A stretch of 64,000 nucleotides of DNA, taken from the NCBI GenBank assembly GCA_035578175.1, contig JAQMRL010000006.1, positions 64,774,001 to 64,838,000 on the forward strand. Direction: 5' to 3'. Positions 22,270 to 34,315 of this stretch are shown here, piece after piece; within the stretch, counting starts at the first letter, position 1; each line of letters starts with the position of its first letter. The notes below the pieces were generated by a model. The model saw only the letters and a program-made list of their open reading frames with translations, searched no databases and was not told the origin of the DNA. The DNA is from Catonia carolina. Lineage: Eukaryota; Arthropoda; Insecta; Hemiptera; Achilidae. A program made the translations under genes and the position numbers.

Positions 22270-22930
22270 TAAAATTGCATACTGTTGAGGTGAATATAGT
22301 CTTCTAAACTGACATTCCGAATTCGCGCACGTTGTACAAATTCTAAAGATCAATCCAGATTGTTTGATTAAACAAGAAATTATCGTGCTTGAACCGTAAT
22401 TGTCTCAAGAAATACAGTAAGATCCTAGTTATTCAACCTTCACTCAACCGACAATCGGATTATGCGACGTGACTGACTGTGACGAAAGTTAATTGATAAG
22501 CGCATAATATTTCTACTACGTTGTAAAACAACAAGAGACAACCCCATCTGACAGAATGGTGATCTGGCACTGGCTTGAAATTGTCGCCAAGAAAACGGCC
22601 CATGTCTTTAACATAAACGTCACGTAAGCAATCATCTACGAGTTTTTTTCTTCTATAAGTAGTAATCTTATCGTGAGTAGATCCCATTTTTTTAAAACAA
22701 ATCGTTTATACTCGTAGGTACCTAATTTACCTTATTTTCACCTGCAGATTTACAACTTAAAATTATTTATCGTAAATTTTGTAAAACTTATATTTCGTTT
22801 TCATTAAATTATTTTTAAAATTCATCATTTTGTTATCCGGCCATTTCCCGGTCCCGTTTGGGTCGGATAATCGAGACACTTCAGTATTTTGTTATTTGCG
22901 GATTTTATTGATTTGCATATAAGGAACAAT
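22270..22930. other. No gene recognised
   Basis: A 75-codon minus frame (22460-22687) reads MGSTHDKITTYRRKKLVDDC and onward. Its composition is less AT-biased than its surroundings, but I recognise no domain. Confidence 0.35.
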
Positions 22931-22935
22931 TTCAT

Positions 22936-23195
22936 AAAACACTATGTTTGGAGTGTAGCTGGGATACGGGAGTGAAACTGGGCGAAGAAAGGATAGGCTG
23001 GTGAGGAATATCTTAAGACATCCAGTCATTGCTCTATCAATAATGGAGTGTAATATTGAGGGATTGAATTGTAGGGGAAGACAAAGGTTAGAATATTTAA
23101 AGCAAATTACAAAAGATGTAGGGATATGTAGATATGAAACGACTAGCGCAAGATAGAACAGCTTGGAGAACTGCATTAACCTGACGAGAGAAAGA
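22936..23195 (+). pseudogene. LINE ORF2 C-terminus relic (GRQRLEY type)
   Basis: Starts in VWSVAGIRE-like code and continues RKDRLVRNILRHPVIALSI, GRQRLEYLKQITKDVG, and RAWRTAL-like sequence near the end, then GATGACAACGAAAA. Stops interrupt it. It retains more of the RHP..I segment than the copy at 186-372. Confidence 0.7.
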
Positions 23196-23829
23196 TGACA
23201 ACGAAAAACTGTATTTTATATATAAAATAAGAAATAAATCGAAAATTAGATCAAAAAAAACTAGACTAGCGATAAAGGAAATTAAGTGACATTAGAAAGA
23301 CGTGCAAAAACTGAACTAAAAAACAAGGAAATAAGCACGTAAGGAAATAGAAATGCTTATATCAGCGTAAACAAAATCTGGTAGGGTTCTTTGTGAGAAT
23401 ATTGTGGGAAGTTAGAGAGGACCTCGTAAACAGACAGAATGCAGGGATACGGAACTACAAACACAAGTAGTGCGAAAGATGTATTCTGTGCACTAGAACG
23501 GTGAAGAAGTGCCCGCATCATTATTCTCCAAGCAAGTATTTTAAACCTTAAAGAACCATCTTTTACTCTACTAACTACATACAGACAACCGATTTTACCG
23601 TACAACGTACTTGCTTTATTTTTAATAATTTACATCAGACACCTTAACAAGAATCTTTCAATTTAGCAATCATTAAAAATTAATGAATCAACTAACTAGA
23701 ACAAATAAAACCATAGCACATCATACCAAAATAATTATTATCAGATCGAATAAAAGAGAAAACAAACTATCAAACTCAAAAGAAATTGTGTAATTAAAAT
23801 ACATCTAGAATGAAACATTTAAACAACTT

Positions 23830-24018
23830 TTTCTTGCAAATCTAAATAATTAAAAATATAAACTATGTACAATCATAACGAGTCAATGATGTAAAATAAA
23901 AAACATAACCAAATTTTAATCGTGGGTGACGCAAAAAGAAAATCAAACTGTAGAACTTTAAAATTTGAAAATCACTAACTAACGCTAGGCTCTGTTGAAA
24001 AAAGCGTTAAATACAAAA
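23830..24018 (+). repeat. Family D repeat, left part, split by SINE-C
   Basis: Begins TTTCTTGCAAATCTAAATAATT and ends GCGTTAAATACAAAA. The match resumes after the SINE-C insertion at 24309, so D was in place first. Confidence 0.75.
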
Positions 24019-24298
24019 GTACCCACCGGGTTCGTCTAGAGATAAAGTCGTTGCCAAAATCAGCTGTTTAACAGCTGATCTTCGGAGACGAAGGTTCCTG
24101 GTTCAATTCCTCGTAGAGGTAGTTACTTTTTTACAGATTTGAGTGCAAGACAGATTAACCATACTTATTCAAGAATGGTCGACCTGAGTCTGTACAAGAC
24201 TACAACTCATTCATCCTCATCTCATTGGGCCATGGTGTTGCTTATTGTTCTGAATTTAACAAATTGCAACGTACACATATTAGGGATTACAAGAAAAA
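24019..24298 (+). mobile_element. SINE-C copy 1, 10-bp duplication
   Basis: tRNA-derived SINE. The A-box region TCGTCTAGAGA differs from the TGGTCTAGAGG of copy 2; the B-box is GGTTCAATTCC. Between them lies the palindrome CAGCTGTTTAACAGCTG. The body contains GAATGGTCGACCTGAG and CATTGGGCCATGGTG, with an A-rich end. AAATACAAAA flanks it at 24009-24018 and 24299-24308. It is about 45 bp shorter than copies 2 and 3. Confidence 0.9.
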
Positions 24299-24308
24299 AA
24301 ATACAAAA

Positions 24309-24510
24309 ATTGTAATTTTTTTTAATTTCCTGTAATTTGATTAAGTTTTGTCGTCAAGCATATTAAGGCTACAATCTTTAATATCCCATTTTTATAAGCA
24401 CAATACAGAAAATCACTAATTGACACCAAACTAACGATAGTACTTAGTTTAATACGCTCACGGCTAAAACGATTTTCTGCTTAAAAAGCGATTTTCGTGA
24501 AGTCCCTTGA
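24309..24510 (+). repeat. Family D repeat, right part after SINE-C
   Basis: Continues the D match: AATTTCCTGTAATTTGATTA, GTCGTCAAGCATATTAAGGC and GAAAATCACTAATTGACACC. This confirms the insertion into D. Confidence 0.72.
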
Positions 24511-24770
24511 TTAATAAGGTAAAACACGTGGTATATGTTACCGCTTAATACGAATTCAATCCCGCGTAATACGCGCTCAAAATTGATAACTTTTAAAACT
24601 AAGTAATGGAAATTTCGTTATTAGTTAGTGTATATGTACATATGTATTAGTGGTGCTATTTGTTTTTTTTTTTTAATTATGTTTGATGATCAAAAACGGT
24701 ATGTATCTTTACGTTTGTTTATGTAGTACCTAAAACCTATTTATTTATTTATATGTAGCCTATAAGTTTT

Positions 24771-25154
24771 GTTTAGGTCAACTGCCGAAAGGCTGGTTTG
24801 AACCTCTAGAGGTTTTAGTAAGTAAAAACGAAAAGTGAGGTGGTTTACAATTGCTTTCCTCACTGAGTTGAAAGAGTAAGCTTATCAGCAAGCCAGGCCC
24901 TTCCGTAAAGCATCTACTTTTCACCCTAGAAATGACACCTTCATTCACCACAGGGTCTGGCTGTATAATGAAATTCATTATTCTCAGAGGAGATAAATTT
25001 GACTAGTACATTAAACACCTCTACCACTTCTGTTCTCAAATAGTTCAGTCATATAATTGGCTGATTATGCGAAAATCAACAGAACTATTTTTTGTAGCCC
25101 TGGAACCAACAGATCGAGTGGAGTTAATTTAACACTCCACCTGCCCGTTACGGG
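24771..25154 (-). mobile_element. SINE-A copy 9
   Basis: Full-length reverse copy ending CTGCCCGTTACGGG, with an intact 5' hairpin. TAAAACCTAT occurs at 24731-24740 and 25155-25164; the left copy is separated from the SINE tail by 30 bp that include a TTTA expansion, so the duplication is probable but altered. Confidence 0.9.
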
Positions 25155-25164
25155 TAAAACCTAT

Positions 25165-25840
25165 ATGTAATTACTGTTATTAATATGTTCTCACATAACG
25201 CAGAATGTGAAAAAATTAACACTTTTCTGCCTTCAATAATGATTTCTTTAAAAAACCCTTTCTTTAAGATTGTCTAGGCCGCTTCTCTTCTAAGATAATT
25301 TTTCGCCTAAGACGTTAATTTGTGTTGGACCCATGAAAAACGTATTAAGCGGATTATATTGTATTTAGTTGGTTTTAATGAAAAAATATTTAGGCATAGT
25401 GTGCAGTAATGCAAAGGTAGAGTAGTATTGTAATTTACTTTCAACAAAAAAACTATCAATTTAAATAATAAAACTACAGTACGTACTTTACTGGTAGGTG
25501 CAATATTCTACTGTATATTAAATTAAAACAAATAAACCACTATGTCAGTTAAATAAAAGATTTACAAAATCTTTTAAAATCAAAATAACTTTACAAAATC
25601 ACTGAAATCTTACTTCAAAAACTTGCTAATTTTTGGGTGCTTGATTTGTTTAAACAAAACAGAATTTTACTTCGTTTGCTGTTCGCGAGCGAGAACGTTA
25701 GCCGTTCTCGCGTAAATAAAAATATCGGAAAAGTCTTTGGATGGCATTCGGCTTTTTGACGTTCGGATTATCAAAGTTCAACTGTAATATTTTGCGTTTA
25801 TAAATCACCCCTCGCTCGGTCTGTAAGATATCCAAAAGTA
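25165..25840. other. No gene recognised
   Basis: AT-rich spacer. A small inverted repeat, GCGAGAACG at 25688 and CGTTCTCGC nearby, forms a hairpin around 25687-25713. Confidence 0.45.
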
Positions 25841-25843
25841 GTA

Positions 25844-25849
25844 CACTAG

Positions 25850-25883
<34 letters not shown>

Positions 25884-25932
25884 TAGGGAAGAGGAGAGAG
25901 AGGGAGGAGGAGAGAGAGAAAGAGAGGGATTC
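25844..25932. repeat. (CA)n then (GA)n microsatellite
   Basis: ACACAT and CACACA units (25851-25883) followed by GAGAG/GGAGG purine repeats (25888-25930). The 97-codon minus frame across it is a by-product. Confidence 0.95.
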
Positions 25933-26469
25933 AAATGAAAACCGTTAATATAAAAACTAGGATGAACATGGATAAAACAATGCATAGTCAAAATCTAAAA
26001 CAAAAACAAAGGAAACCGTAAAAGTAGGCCTACAGAGGTTCATAGTTAAGTACTTGTAAAAGTACACACTGTACTTCTACACCACACACCACAAGCACCC
26101 TACATACAATACAATCCCTACCGTAGTAGTACTCATTTTCCGGTAACGTACCCACATAGGACCAACTACAAACCCTCCTTCAGAAACCTCTTCACAAGTT
26201 TTTGTTAACAACCAAAGCTTCATTTTAATAATTTCCGTTCCACCTTTTGATACAAATTATACTTCCGAATAAATACTTTTTTTTAATACTAAATTGCAAT
26301 ACCGAAGTAATGAAAAAAATATTAACCAGAATTAATTTTTTTACAAAAATTCATACTAGAAAGTATATAATACAAAAAAAACTGAAAATCTTTCAAGTTT
26401 TCAACCCTTACAGTGTTAGGAGAATATTGTGAGTGCCTACCGAAAAATGCCAGGTATTTTCCACTAGGT
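25933..26469. other. No gene recognised
   Basis: AT-rich. The 61-codon frame 26247-26432 is Ile/Lys/Asn-rich and unsupported. Confidence 0.45.
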
Positions 26470-26479
26470 ACTGTTTAAA

Positions 26480-26781
26480 TAGTTCTGTTTCTTATCACAT
26501 GGTCAGTCAATTAAATGACTGAATCATCAAAGAACATAAAAAGGTAGAGGTGTAAAAGACACTAATCAGAGTTATCTCGTCTGAAAGTAATGAACCTGTG
26601 GAGAATGAAGGAAGGTGTCACTTGCAGAGTGGAAAATATGTGCTTTTCAGAGGGCCCGGCATGCTGATAAGCGTACTTTTCCTCTCAGTAAGGAAGGCAA
26701 TAGTAACCACCTCACTCCTCGTTTTACTTAGTAAAACCTCTATAGGTGCAAACCAGCCTTTCGGTTGATGACCTAAACAAC
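26480..26781 (+). mobile_element. SINE-A copy 10, 5'-truncated, 10-bp duplication
   Basis: Starts within TAGTTCTGTTTCTTATCAC, so about 85 bp of the 5' end are missing. It is flanked by exact ACTGTTTAAA at 26470-26479 and 26782-26791. A further ~25-bp deletion removes the TTTCATTATACAGCCAGACC block. It is of the GTGGAAAATATG subtype. Confidence 0.92.
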
Positions 26782-27288
26782 ACTGTTTAAAAATGCCAGC
26801 CTATTTTTGTGCGAATCGTAGCATTTAAATGTCTATCCATAACTTAACTATTTTTGAAGTAACTTAAAAAAATCTCACTAAAAATTATGTTACCCAACTT
26901 CACTTATATCATTTTGAAGATATTTCATTAAGTACAAAGTCACTTAAACTCATTTACATATTGTAGAATATACAATACTGGGATAAATGTTTTGAAAATC
27001 CTAATTTTTTTTTTAACTTTGGAAAGTACGTACGTACTAATCTACTGTAGAATATCCCAATTTCTAATAATTACATTTAACGTTTGTAAATTATAAATGT
27101 ATATAGCTAACACTATAAACACAAGAAATAATCAGCAATAATATAAATAAAATAGAGCGAAAAATAAAAATTCTATGAATTTTTTAGTCAACGTACTATA
27201 ATAAAAGGACGCTGCCATTTTTTGGTTCAACTGCTGACGTCCTAATATTAGGAAGCCGGCACTGTAGTAAAGAGTTAACAAATGTTAA

Positions 27289-27493
27289 TATTTTTATTAA
27301 GCTACGAACAACTGCTTACAGATTAGGCGCTACACCTGTATCATTTTCAAACCATCTCTTTCCTGATCTAATCAAGTTTCTTCTTCCAGTTGATCAACAA
27401 CGCAAAGATCGTATTAATGATTACTGTCTGAAACTTATTGAAACTTATCACCATTCTTTATCATTTTCGCATGTGATAACACAATTTAAGTAT
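27289..27493 (+). other. Unexplained open frame interrupted by SINE-A
   Basis: One plus-strand frame stays open for about 70 codons without ATG. It reads KLRTTAYRLGATPVSFSNHL, then FPDLIKFLLPVDQQRKDRIN, then DYCLKLIETYHHSLSFSHV. Its composition (Leu, Asp, Arg, Tyr, balanced third positions) looks more protein-like than its neighbours. SINE-A copy 11 begins at 27494 and cuts the frame. No splice donor fits at that edge. It could be a decayed exon or transposon coding; I recognise no family. Confidence 0.3.
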
Positions 27494-27868
27494 GTTGTTT
27501 AGGTCAACAACCGAAAGGCTAGTTTGAACCTCTAAAGGATTTACTAAGAAAACGAGGAGTGAAGTAGTTAAGTGGTGCCTTCCTCACTGAACACAAAAGT
27601 AGGCTATGCTTATCAGCATACCACGCCCTCCGAAAAGCATCTACTTTGCACCCAGCAAATGACACGTTCACTTCATTCACCACAGCGTCTGGCAGTATAA
27701 TGAAACTCATTACCCTCTGAGATAACTCTGACTAGTGTATTTTACACCTCTACCTCTGTTCTTAAATGGTTCAGTCATATGATAAAAAACAGAACTATTT
27801 TTTGTAGTCCTGGAACTAGCAGATCGAGTCCAAATAATATAAAACTTTACCTGCCTGTTATGAGGGTA
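27494..27868 (-). mobile_element. SINE-A copy 11, degenerate 11-bp duplication
   Basis: Reverse copy ending CTGCCTGTTATGAGG. AATTTAAGTAT (27483-27493) and AATTCAAGCAT (27869-27879) match at 9 of 11 positions, suggesting an older insertion. There is a short deletion near the middle (TCATATGATAAAAAACAG). Confidence 0.88.
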
Positions 27869-28074
27869 AATTCAAGCATATGAAATGGAAAACTTGTTCC
27901 AACATCTTCACATTTCCTCCTACTTGCAGATTCCTTACCTCACATCCGACCACCAGATAAGTATTTTCGAAATGTATTGTTATTCTTTTCCTTTCATATA
28001 TTTACATAATAGTTTTAAAATATTATTCCCCGCCTAGGTCAAAAATAAAAACTAATGGAAATAATTTTGGAGTA

Positions 28075-28545
28075 GGTATACAATTCTAAATATTTGGGAT
28101 GTGACGTTTCTTTAGCAAATAAGCAGGATGTAACAAATAATGTAAATAAGTTTAAGAATAATTGCGGGACGACACAAAAACGTTGACGATACCTGTGGTA
28201 ATATATGAAAAAAGTGAGATATGGGCACCTACGAAGTGAGAACGAAATAAATTGCAGGGAGCGAAATTGAGGTTTCTAGGAGCGGTGAAGGGCTGTACCT
28301 GAGAGGTTAGGTTAAGAAGTGTGGATATACGTGATGAGATAGGCATTATTAACCCAGATGAGAGAATGAAAATTCATAACTTCTGGTATAGCGATTTGGA
28401 ACGGATAAAGAACGATCGCTTGCCCCTTTTAGCCCACGAATACAAACTGACCGATAGAAGGAATGTTGGACGCCCGAGAAGGAGATGGTTTCTCGATCAG
28501 ACTGAGCAGCCTAATCCATGACGTGAAGAAGAAAGAAGGAGAAGA
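28075..28545 (+). pseudogene. LINE ORF2 C-terminal relic
   Basis: Reads AKLRFLGAVKGCT, then RSVDIRDEIGI, then LERIKNDRLPLLAHEY, then RRNVGRPRRRWFLDQTEQ and PNP, ending in GAAGAAGAAAGAAGGAG. It aligns by motif order with 49600-49882 of the best LINE copy (AEMRYMRAVKGC, RSLGRPRKRW, NLPNP, GAA tail). A 66-codon frame at 28321-28521 is its longest intact piece. Confidence 0.75.
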
Positions 28546-28549
28546 ACGA

Positions 28550-30430
28550 TTATGGCATATTTTATTTCCCATATATAAAGTTACTGTATATAAAAAGCTT
28601 ATTTTCATTTTTGCTTAAAATGTATTTTTCAATTATTTCAGATAACCGGGTACTTACTGTAATTTTAAAGAACAATAACATCAATTTAAATGAATGAAGA
28701 AAACGAGAAATGTTGAAAATATACGAAAGGAATCAAAGGGGTTAACACAATGAATGAATAGGTAACTTTATTAAGCCCTTTAAGTAGGTTAAAAAAAATA
28801 CTTCATGAGGAAATAATATGTCACATTCATTGTACCAGAGAAAGAGAAAATAATTTCAAGTAGTAAGTTTACTTGGGAATGTATTATGAATACAACATGA
28901 GAATAAAACATAAAACATATTTAGGTCACAAATAAATAGCAAGCAATTCTAAAATACATATATTGCAAGTGCACAACTTGGTGCGACATTTAAATTCAAG
29001 TCTGTTTTGTGAGTAGGATAATAAAGTTAAAGTATTTAGTATTAAGATGGCGCAGTTGTATTTAAGTACAAAATACAAGCATTAATCACAAGTATATCCT
29101 GACTTATGGATTAGTCTAATTATAGTCTTGAAAGGAAAAAGATAGACTGAACAGGAAGGCTGCAGAGAAATGCAGGTTGAAATATTCAGATAGAATGAAA
29201 AGTTCCATTATATAACTTAAAACCTGTAATAACCGATTATTACTGGGGTTATTTAGCCCTAAATCTTTTTGTATTTTTGGGAAAAAACCTCACAAAAATT
29301 AAGACTTTCAATATAATTTACTAAAAACCACTGTACTTGAATTTTCTCCGGCTGCAGAATTTACAAACCTCATTTTGCGAAAAATTAACAAAAAACACCC
29401 GCTCTATCGTTCTCAGCAATTGTTCACGGATGCTCAAGTACTAGACATTCATAAACTTTACACCTGAGTGCTTATCATACGTACGCACAAAAAACAGCGA
29501 ACTTCCCTAAACAAATCCACAATTACAGCACAAGAAACAAGCATTTGATTATTTCCACAAAACTACAAACATACAAGAAATTTGTAAAACCCAGCTTTTT
29601 CAAAATTATAAAACTATACGGAAAATAACCATAAGGTTTTAAAAGAACAAAAAATTTAACAGTTTTAAATAGATGACTAGAGATGTTTTACATTTTATAC
29701 GTTTTTTTTTTAATTTCACATGATATTTTGTGTAGGGCCTACTCTGATGACGGTGGATCCGTCTAAACACGAGTCGGTAAATAATAAGGATCAAGGTAGC
29801 TGAAAAAGCTGGTAAAATTTTCAAATATTCATGCAATGGTTTAAAAATATGAATTACGAAATAGGGTCTCTGCGTCGGCAAGTAATACAGGAAGAATATG
29901 ATTACGCCTTTTAACCTACGAGCTTAAATCCTGATATGTAAATTCTGAACGACCTCGTGTTTGAAAAGAGGAACTAAATCGACTTATCCTAGGATAGTGG
30001 TCATAAACTAAATGATCAAGGCCCGTCTACAATTTTGATGTCACTGCAATGGTCAGGCCAACTTTTTACTTAGCCGACTGTAAAAATTTAGATATTACAT
30101 TCATGTTATATCTAAATATGAACTGTTGATTTCGAAAAGGTTTCAGCAATAAAATGTTCACAACAATTTTCAAACTACTGCAGTATGTCCGTATACAAAA
30201 GTTGTAGATTTTCTCTATTTTGTACCGCAGCGCTATCACGGGTTGGTGTCAGCCTCATTCGCGGTCCAGTGAGCACCAACTCACTTCAGGGAAACTCAAG
30301 TACAGTACAACCTCGTTTATCCAAACTAACTAGGAGCAAAGGCATCCGGAAAATAAAAAAAAAATCCTTATATAAACATACTTACCGTTTATTACGATAA
30401 TAAAAACTATGTTTTGTAACAAACACATAG
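28550..30430. other. No gene recognised
   Basis: Long AT-rich stretch. Frames at 29639-29881 (-) and 30185-30400 (+) lack recognisable domains. No repeat family of this window was seen. Confidence 0.4.
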
Positions 30431-30439
30431 AATCGTTAA

Positions 30440-30640
30440 AATGACTTAAGTTCCAAGTTTCGACTAATAACAGAAATCTGTTTTTGAGATATTTTTTACA
30501 CACACAAACCAATCACTAAAAACATGTTCTTGGGTTCAGGAGGCCTGAAAACGTCTACATCCGGTGAAAACTCGATATGAAAACAATAGTTTCCTTCCTA
30601 TATGAATATACATTCATACAGGGCAAGAGAAAGTAAAAGA
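30440..30640 (+). repeat. Family D repeat, 3' end fragment
   Basis: Contains GACTTAAGTTCCAAGTTTCG, ACACACACAAACCAATCAC, TTGGGTTCAGGAGGCCTG and GGCAAGAGAAAGTAAAAG. The CA tract is very short here. Confidence 0.75.
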
Positions 30641-31208
30641 AACACGAACAAACAATAGAGATTGTCCCAGATGAAATTTATATCCACTACGTGAAAAACT
30701 TAACAATAATTTAATGATTAAATTGGGTGGTCATCATAAACAAAAGTTACCAATAACGGAATAAAAGTTACAAAAATAACAAACGATTTTTTTATTGAAA
30801 TACTAATTCTTTTAATAAAAAACTATCAATCGACTACAAAAATATACATCAAAAATAGAAAAGCGGTGCACCTTACATACATCAAAAGAACATGTGGATC
30901 CATACGTTAATGACTTAAAAAATAAATATTAATGATCAGAACTTAAAAATAGAACAGACTTTAGATGCACTATTCACTAAAATGACTAACAGTATTTTAC
31001 AGTAAAATACAAAAAAAATTTAAAGTAAAAAACTCTCATTAAATTCAGCAGAACTGTACTAATTGCACGGCCTACATTACTAGTCTCATATGAAAGGACT
31101 TCGATTTGCAATATTATTTTTTACTAAAGCTTATTTCAATGAAAACTTCAATGAGGTAAAAGTCACTGTAAACTAGTTTATAATATGAAATTAAATCTAT
31201 TCTTATGT

Positions 31209-31465
31209 ACTAAAAACGTGATTTCTTTTCACACTCACGTGATTTCCTCTCGCCAATATAAAATGAAAAATATAACCTAATTGTAATCATGAGTGAATGA
31301 CGTAAAATGAAAATAAACCTCTCTATGACATATAAAGAAAATCACTAATTAACGCTAAACAAGAATCTATAAAATGGGACGCTTGAAATAAAAGTTGTAA
31401 ATTTTTTAATTTTCTATAACTTTAATTATAAACACATTATTCCGTAAGAAATGTAATTTTATTTT
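31209..31465 (+). repeat. Family D repeat, 5' part
   Basis: CACACTCACGTGATTTCCTC, ATAACCTAATTGTAATCATG, GAAAATCACTAATTAACGC and AAATAAAAGTTGTAAATT follow the D order. It is immediately followed by SINE-A copy 12. Confidence 0.72.
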
Positions 31466-31470
31466 TAATG

Positions 31471-31854
31471 TGCTAATAACAGGCAGGTGAAATATTCAAT
31501 TATTTGCACTCGATCCGCTTGTTCCAGGGCTACAAAAAATCGTTCTGTTCCTTATCACGTGGTAACACAATTATATGACTGAAGCATTTAACAAAATACG
31601 AGGTAGAGCTGTAAAAGACTAGTCAGAGTTTTCTCATCTCAGAGTAATGAATTTCATTATACACAGCCAGACCCTGTAATTAAAAGAATAAAGGTGTCAT
31701 TTTCAGGGTGGAAAGTAGATGATTTTCAGAGGGTCTGGCTTGCCGATAAGCATACTTTTCCACTCAGCAAGAAAAATAATAGTAAACTACCTTACTCTTT
31801 CGTTTTACTCAGTGCCTCTAGAAGTTCAAACCAGTTTTTCGACTGATGACCTAA
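31471..31854 (+). mobile_element. SINE-A copy 12, tail lost at family H
   Basis: Forward copy from TGCTAATAACAGGCAGG to GACTGATGACCTAA. The AAC tail is missing because the TIR of family H starts at the next base (31855), so H may have inserted in the SINE tail or the boundary may be a rearrangement. It is substantially diverged. Confidence 0.85.
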
Positions 31855-33483
31855 GTCATTTTCGGCAGAAAGCCCAAGTCAAAAAAACTTATTTTTGGAA
31901 AAATTAAAAAAAACTGGTAATTGACTACGTTTCAATAAAAATCAATATTAAAATATATAACTTGTCCAGAGGGCTTCTCCTTTTATTCATTTTATGGCCA
32001 CAAAGGATCACTTTAGTCTCTTTGGTTAGTTCTTTTTCTTCGGCAGTTTATTTCCTTTTCATTTCTTTCTTGCCAATACTTTTTCATTCTGTCGGATCTT
32101 GCTTTTCTCAATTCGTCTGAAAAAAACCTGTTCTTTTCGTTTAATTGTTCTTACTGATAAAATTTTGTTTTTGTCTTTAATTGTTTCTTTGTAAACCGGT
32201 GTGCGATCTTGGACATCAGCAATTGTCTTTTAAAGATAAGTCTTATTTAAAAAAAAAGTTGAAAATGTTGACTTACGGTGTTTCTGAAATAAATTGGAGC
32301 AAAATACTACCTTACGTTGTTTTCTGTAAAGTACATTGTTAGACCAGAAGAAAATTGTGTTGTACAATAGTATTCATTTATTTATTTCACTATTTTACAT
32401 TAGTGACTTAAAATAGCCTTTTACGATAATAAAAATTGAATTTCATAATTTTAAGAAAGAAATATGTTGGTTTCCAAGACTATTGACGTTCTTCGTCGTC
32501 GTCATAAACAGTATTATCTCCCTTAAAAAGGTTTACATGGAAACTTTGTATAGCCTCTTCCACTAGAAAAAGCTTAAGCTTAAAAAATCATCCACTTACA
32601 TTTTTTCATTAGAAGGAAGCATATCCTTAAGGATAAGCCCGTTCTTAGTGTTACATAGGCCTACTTAAGGAGGGATTGTAGTGGAAAAATAAAAAAAAAC
32701 ATCGATTTTCACTTTTTATGCTCATATTGTAGTTTGAAATTCCATCTTTCCAATGCCACCAAAATTACGTTTCTACGACAGCTAGGAATATTTTTATTAA
32801 TTATTTTAGTACATGACGTTTTGCCAGAATTTCACTTCCCCACTTAGAAGATATATAAAATACTTTTTACTGTTTTAGCGCCATTTTGGTAAAGATCTAA
32901 TTATTATTTCTTTTTTATACATGTTACAAGTATTTTTCTTATTGTTCATCAACTGACGGTTGTCAATGATGAACAGCTGTTTACAATAACATTGACTTAC
33001 CGTAAATTTATATTTTCTGTACACATGTTCCTTTTTCTGAAAAACTATTAAAGATAAAGTCCTGAAATTTCTACAGCAGTTATAACGGTATAAGATAAAC
33101 ATACTGGGCCACATTCATGCGAAAACATTGGTTAAAAAATCTTTTTATGAAAAATCTGTGAAAAAAAACAATTCTTTTTAACTGTCACAGAAATTATTTT
33201 TCCAACCCCCCCCCCCAAATGGGATCACTATGAATGTGGTTCAGTAAACTAATACGACCTATAACTACATGGTGTAAAAATTTCAGAAGGTTCCATTGAA
33301 TAGTTTCTAAGAGAAAGGAACATGAATTTGGTGAAATTAACATGGGTAGAAACAAGGCACTACAATCCCCCCTTAAGGAATACTTATGTCATTTTTTAGG
33401 GATGGTGTGTAATTGGATACAAGCAGTCCAAAAAGGCACTAAAAAAAATGTAAAATTTTGACTAATAGGCTTTCTGAAATGAC
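31855..33483. mobile_element. Family H TIR element, copy 1 (contains a MITE)
   Basis: Bounded by imperfect inverted repeats: GTCATTTTCGGCAGAAAGCC at 31855 and the complement of GTCATTTCAGAAAGCC at 33468-33483, each followed inward by a GTCAAAA motif. Without the nested 704-bp MITE (32669-33372) it is about 920 bp. No transposase frame is seen. The interior, including the TTGGAGCAAAATACTACCTT block and GATAATAAAAATTGAATTTC, recurs in copy 2 (44211-46812). The target duplication is unclear. Confidence 0.6.
32669..33372. mobile_element. piggyBac-like MITE with TTAA target duplications
   Basis: TTAA at 32665-32668 and 33373-33376 flanks a 704-bp element. Its ends read GGAGGGATTGTAGTGG and, on the other strand, GGGGGGATTGTAGTGCC, i.e. 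~15-bp terminal inverted repeats. Exact TTAA duplication is the known signature of the piggyBac superfamily. No transposase is present; the 79-codon frame at 32875-33114 is not informative. A C10 homopolymer lies near 33207. Confidence 0.82.
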
Positions 33484-33489
33484 GGATTC

Positions 33490-34315
33490 AATTAGTCGTA
33501 AAATGCATAACAAGACTAAAACGCAATACACGGATATACTAAAAGGAACATTAAATATTATATATTTTGTCCAAATTAATTACATATTTACATAAATTTA
33601 TATGAACATTTGACCATAATAAAATAGAAATGGGCGTCGGCGGGGTGCCGTAAATAGTTGAAAATAATTGCGTATAACATAAAAACGAATTTAATATGTT
33701 GGCTCGTATGTAATACAAAATTAATTAATACGAACAAAAGAGAATTTGCATTAATTAAATTGTTGTTTATCTGGTGGCGTTGTTAATAATGGAACTAGGC
33801 CCAGTATTAGGTGGGACGCTGATGAAATTGTCAATCAAGAGAAAATTGTGAGAGAGAGTAATGAGGGGAGGGTGAGAGAAAGCTCCCGTTATCTATACCA
33901 TCGGATGTTTTCAGTACGGTTAATAAACGCTTCATTACATCTTACTTAGTCTGTTACATGTTGATGATCAGACTATGAATATATCTATTAAAATAGACTG
34001 AAATTACTGGTTTGAAGTAGTATTTTAAGGAAATGTATTTACTATTCGAGTATGGGGTAAAATTTATAAAAACACCAAAATGGCAAAATAAAATAACAAT
34101 TAAATACCGGATGATTCTTAATTGCACGGTAATTTCTAGAAAGATGATTCAGTAGACCTACCTAAAAAATAAGAAACAAAATTCGTACAAACATAAGGTC
34201 CGGAAATCCTTCGTTAGCGAGTTATGTCAGGCGAAAAATTTCGCCATGAGTTCTGGGTAATGAGTGAAACAAAGCCATACAGAAATTCTAAAAAGGTAAC
34301 TTAAGAAGAAATTAT
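33490..34315. other. No gene recognised
   Basis: AT-rich spacer with a GC-richer spot near 33630-33650 (GGGCGTCGGCGGGGTGCCG) and a purine-rich stretch near 33840-33890. Confidence 0.45.

Noticed and set aside
24025..24120. tRNA gene suggested by an A-box-like stretch and a B-box in a compact block
   Set aside because: It is part of SINE-C, repeated at 45420 and 59378 with the same 3' body and A-tail. The spacing between the boxes is enlarged by a palindrome.
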